Source: Chrysaora quinquecirrha (Eukaryota > Cnidaria > Scyphozoa > Semaeostomeae > Pelagiidae). Taken from it: DNA of 64,000 nt. The notes below the pieces were generated by a model that worked only from the letters and a program-made list of their open reading frames with translations, searched no databases and was not told the origin of the DNA. Below are positions 60,901-64,000 of this stretch, piece after piece. Each line of letters begins with the position of its first letter. The stretch's first letter is position 1. The translations under genes were made by a program, and so were the position numbers. The stretch lies in contig JACTAT010000002.1 of NCBI GenBank assembly GCA_014526335.1, forward strand, positions 3,082,506 to 3,146,505, given 5' to 3'.

Positions 60901-63900
60901 ATCATAATTAAACGTCGCTTGTTTACTGTAGAAAAGGCTGTAAGATAATTTAACGTCATTCAACGTCGAAGTCGATATCCTTATTTATACCAATTTTCAG
61001 AAATTAAGACCCATATTTTTACCAAATCATGAAAAACGATACCCTCATGGGCGGCACGTCCCTAGTACCCAAAATATATTAAACAACCCCCCCGAGAGTC
61101 AGCCAGCTGAGACGAAAGTTTGCAAAGGAGAAGAAGAGTGATTATTGTAAAGTTATATTAAAAAGTATTGCAAATGAAACATACTTGATATCAATCTTTT
61201 CTTTGCTAACTACACATTTGGTTGGAACTTTGGAAAGATCTATAGAGAACAATATTCAAACGTAACCTCTACACATTACTTAAATAATACTTTTTTCGAA
61301 ATTTCTCAACAAAAGCTACGATAGTATGTTTAATACCTTGAATGTTTTCTGTTTCCTCTGTGTTCTCAGCTTCCTGGTTTCGAAAAAAGAAGACACAGTT
61401 TGTATTTATCTCTTTATTACGATACAAAAGCAAACATCTGGTTAGGTAGAGGGTACAGAGCTAGGGCAATGCTCTTTCTCTCACTGCAGGTGAAGATCCG
61501 GGGGGGGGGCAATAGATCAAATTGTGTAAGGGACGTGCCAATCAAGCATCCAAAACATACCCGACCTTATACCTATTTATCGAAAAATCATACCTTATCA
61601 GTTTTCCATTCTGCAAACATAAAAATTGCGAAAATCGATACCGTTCCAAGCGATACCTCCACAGTACCCAAATTAAGGAAAGTGTACCTGGGGCTTCTTT
61701 ACTGTAAAAAAGACTTTAGGAGCATTCAACGTAATTCAACGTAGCTTCTTTATTGTGTAAGATCATTTAACGTCATTCAACGTCGTTTATTTACTGTAGA
61801 AAAGACTGTGAGATCATTTAACATTATTGAACAAGTCGCGAGTGTACCCACGGCTTTAGGAGGCCAAGAGCCCCCAAAAGTGAGAGTTTTGGCTCAGATG
61901 TCTGTGTCAATGACAGAACAGGATTGGGTCAATCCCTATTCTGTGGTCAAATAAAGGAAAGTTACCTCTGCCGGAGTTTCCTCTTCCATTGGCACTGACT
62001 CCTGTATCATATAGTCTTCTGGTCTATGGATATAGAACAGAAATGCATGATATGAATAGCAAAACTACGTCATAATACAGGAAAACAATTTTGTTATTAT
62101 AATATGATACAATTTGAGCTACTTCTCCACACCCACCCTACACTGCTAAAATGTTTCTGTGCTATCTTGTTAGTGTATTACATTATCTAGGAACCCTATT
62201 TTTAGTTAAAGGCCCAAGCTGGATAAGCTCTGCTTTTCTTGGGTCGTGTAGGATACAACTCCCCCCCTTTTTTGGTAGTACTTAGTAATACAGTAATGTG
62301 TAAATTTTAGGTTTTTGGATTCTAGAAAGAAAATAATTGAATCGGATTGAATTGAGTGACCTCTTGAGTAGGCTGTTGTTGACGTTATGGCTGTTAGTGT
62401 TGCGGGAAATCTAAGGGAAAACTGGACTGATTGTAGCTAGTCTAACCTCTTCCAATGCAGATTAACTAATACTCTGGTATTCACTTGTGTAAAGGTACTG
62501 TGGTACAATGTAGTTTGCAATATACTGTGTAGACAATCCTAGAATCTACTGATCAAATGATAATAAAAAGAACATACCTTATGATTTCTCCATAGTCATC
62601 CCATTTCAATCTATCTTCTTTGAAGGGAAACATTGGAAAGGACTTTGTCTGCTTGAAGAAATTTCCTTTTCCTCTTAGCTGCAAAACATAAATTCGTTTA
62701 CTTTCGCTGTGGACGAGCCAAAGTTTTGTATAACAGATAAATACAGCAATGTAGTGAAATATAAGAAAAGATATAGCTTTCAGTATAGACTTAGATAAGT
62801 AAGCAACAGTGTTGGGCATATGTTTCTAATTGTGCACATCATTCTATTCCAATGATCTTATGAAAATTACTTTCAGTACATAATTCTCAGCATAAGAGTT
62901 GCGAATTGCTTAAGAAATTTTAATAATTGCATTTAATGAATCTCATCTCCTAGAATTAATAAAATTCATATCTACCATAACTATCAGCTTTTACTGTATT
63001 TTTGTAGTATGTCAAATAGTGTCTTTTCTCAAGACCTTATGGCAAGACCTTATAGACTAAATACATTCATCCCACACTCTTTCAGAACAGCTCTTCAACT
63101 ACTACAACAACAATTGTATCATCTAGCACTGAGGATGGTTTTTTAACCGAAAAGCGTTGCTATTTTCAAACTTTTAATATGTTGTATATATGATTTCAAA
63201 TTATTTTATAATGGAGTATTGGAGTAGAGTAGTAGCTGGAGCGGGGTAGTGGAGTATGGATGAGCGTGGACTACGATGAATGTAATAAGTCTAGAATGGA
63301 GGTGGGTCAGAATTATATTATTTATGTCTGAAACAACAAAACCAAGAACCAACCTTTTCATCAGGAACAAGCAAATCATGTTTAGACTTGATTCCATTAC
63401 TGCTGCTACCAAATTCAATATCCTCCTCACTCTCACTGCCACTTTCTTCTTCAAAGGTACTCAGGCGCCTACAATACGAAAATGAAACCAATTTATATCT
63501 TTGAATACCACAAAACTCTAGACCGTAATCAATGATTATACAAACGTAGTCCCCATATCAATCAATACAGTAAGTCAATAAATTTGATTATAAACCATCT
63601 CACAAAGAAGCAGAAAACACTTTGGGGATATAATATTTCATAATAAATAGGTATATAAGTGTTGTATAGTGAAGTACCACCTTTAAGAAACCAATGTATA
63701 AGAAACTTAGGCCTTGAATTTTCTTAAGATCAATAGGAAAACAATAGGGTACTTAAGGGAAAACAAAAGGCTTGGATAAGAACGTGTGTTTCTTAGAGGT
63801 GGGACTATTTTTTATTCCTGGGAATCTTTTAGAGATTTTCAGTGGTGGGGGAAAACAAGCACGGGGCTGCGGGAACCTTCCAGTTGGCACTTAAAGAACT

Positions 63901-64000
63901 AACTGTTTCCTTGAGATTTCCTTTCTCTTTCTCCATTAGGCATTTAGATTTGTGCAAATACTTATTGTGGCACCACTTACGCATGTCCTATAGTACTTTT
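57346..64000 (-). CDS. CPSF2: CPSF2 (CPSF100), C-terminal half, 5' cut by window
   Basis: Twelve exon pieces on the minus strand: 64000-63981 (partial, weakest), 63468-63354, 62678-62578, 62023-61966, 61373-61337, 61239-61185, 60844-60757, 60260-60120, 59323-59132, 58751-58671, 57696-57643, 57438-57346. They total 345 codons with consistent phases. Recognition rests on [110 protein letters not shown] and the C-terminus [15 protein letters not shown]100 is the catalytically inactive partner of the CPSF73 endonuclease in pre-mRNA 3'-end cleavage, in the nucleus. The metallo-beta-lactamase/beta-CASP N-terminal part lies beyond the window. The acidic, Ser-rich linker ([18 protein letters not shown]) sits where the family is variable. 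Confidence 0.92.
57725..58530 (+). repeat. ~800-bp imperfect TTAG tetranucleotide array
   Basis: GTTAGTTAGTTAG units, broken by variants (GGTAG, CAAG, ATAG) and two near-identical higher-order blocks around AGCAAGTTAGAAAGAAAGC. It fills the CPSF2 intron between exons 57643-57696 and 58671-58751. Confidence 0.9.
60379..60582. mobile_element. 204-bp MITE with TTCCGCAAAAGATGGCCGCC ends
   Basis: The termini are inverted complements over about 24 bp (left TTCCGCAAAAGATGGCCGCC; right GGCGGCCATCTTTTGCGGAA). Inner arms also pair (GGGAATTCTGGGAATAATTTC with its complement near 60511), so it can fold end to end. No clear target duplication. In a CPSF2 intron. Confidence 0.7.

Overview
The window looks like nuclear DNA of an anthozoan cnidarian, most likely a stony coral or close relative. 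This is inferred from AT-rich sequence, many short GT..AG introns, animal gene families (PDIA4, extended synaptotagmin, CPSF2), canonical animal tRNAs, tRNA-derived SINEs, many small inverted-repeat transposons, and a PNGase F-like gene with a protease-associated (PA) domain. All exon structures were read by hand from splice sites, reading phase and family similarity. No search was run.

Layout. (1) 1.6-11.1 kb, plus strand: an eight-exon gene for a secreted PNGase F-like protein. (2) 11.2-20.4 kb: a gene-poor stretch dominated by a 3.2-kb foldback transposon with 160-bp tandem units in its arms and a decayed reverse transcriptase in its centre, then a MITE and a long CAT microsatellite. (3) 20.7-31.8 kb, plus strand: a four-exon gene for a secreted Cys-rich protein whose C-terminal half resembles a clan CD (caspase/legumain/metacaspase fold) peptidase, apparently with both catalytic residues replaced. 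Its 7.65-kb intron holds a possible small antisense gene and several repeats. (4) 35.7-41.4 kb, minus strand: PDIA4 (ERp72-type protein disulfide isomerase), three CGHC motifs and a KDEL tail. (5) 42.3-55.7 kb, plus strand: extended synaptotagmin in 24 coding exons, divergent from PDIA4 across about 950 bp. Two tRNA genes, Glu(CTC) and Phe(GAA), lie in its last introns on opposite strands. (6) 57.3 kb to the window edge, minus strand: the C-terminal half of CPSF2 (CPSF100), convergent with extended synaptotagmin.

PDIA4 acts in oxidative folding in the ER lumen and E-Syt tethers ER to plasma membrane. The PNGase F-like protein and the clan CD-like protein both enter the secretory pathway. CPSF2 is a nuclear mRNA 3'-end processing factor. 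Nothing suggests the genes form a functional cluster.

Two otherwise intact genes each carry one apparent 1-nt homopolymer length error (T run near 20771; A run near 35996-35998, minus strand), and a third is possible at the E-Syt start. This pattern suits long-read consensus errors better than pseudogenes. The most novel item is the clan CD-like pseudo-peptidase.
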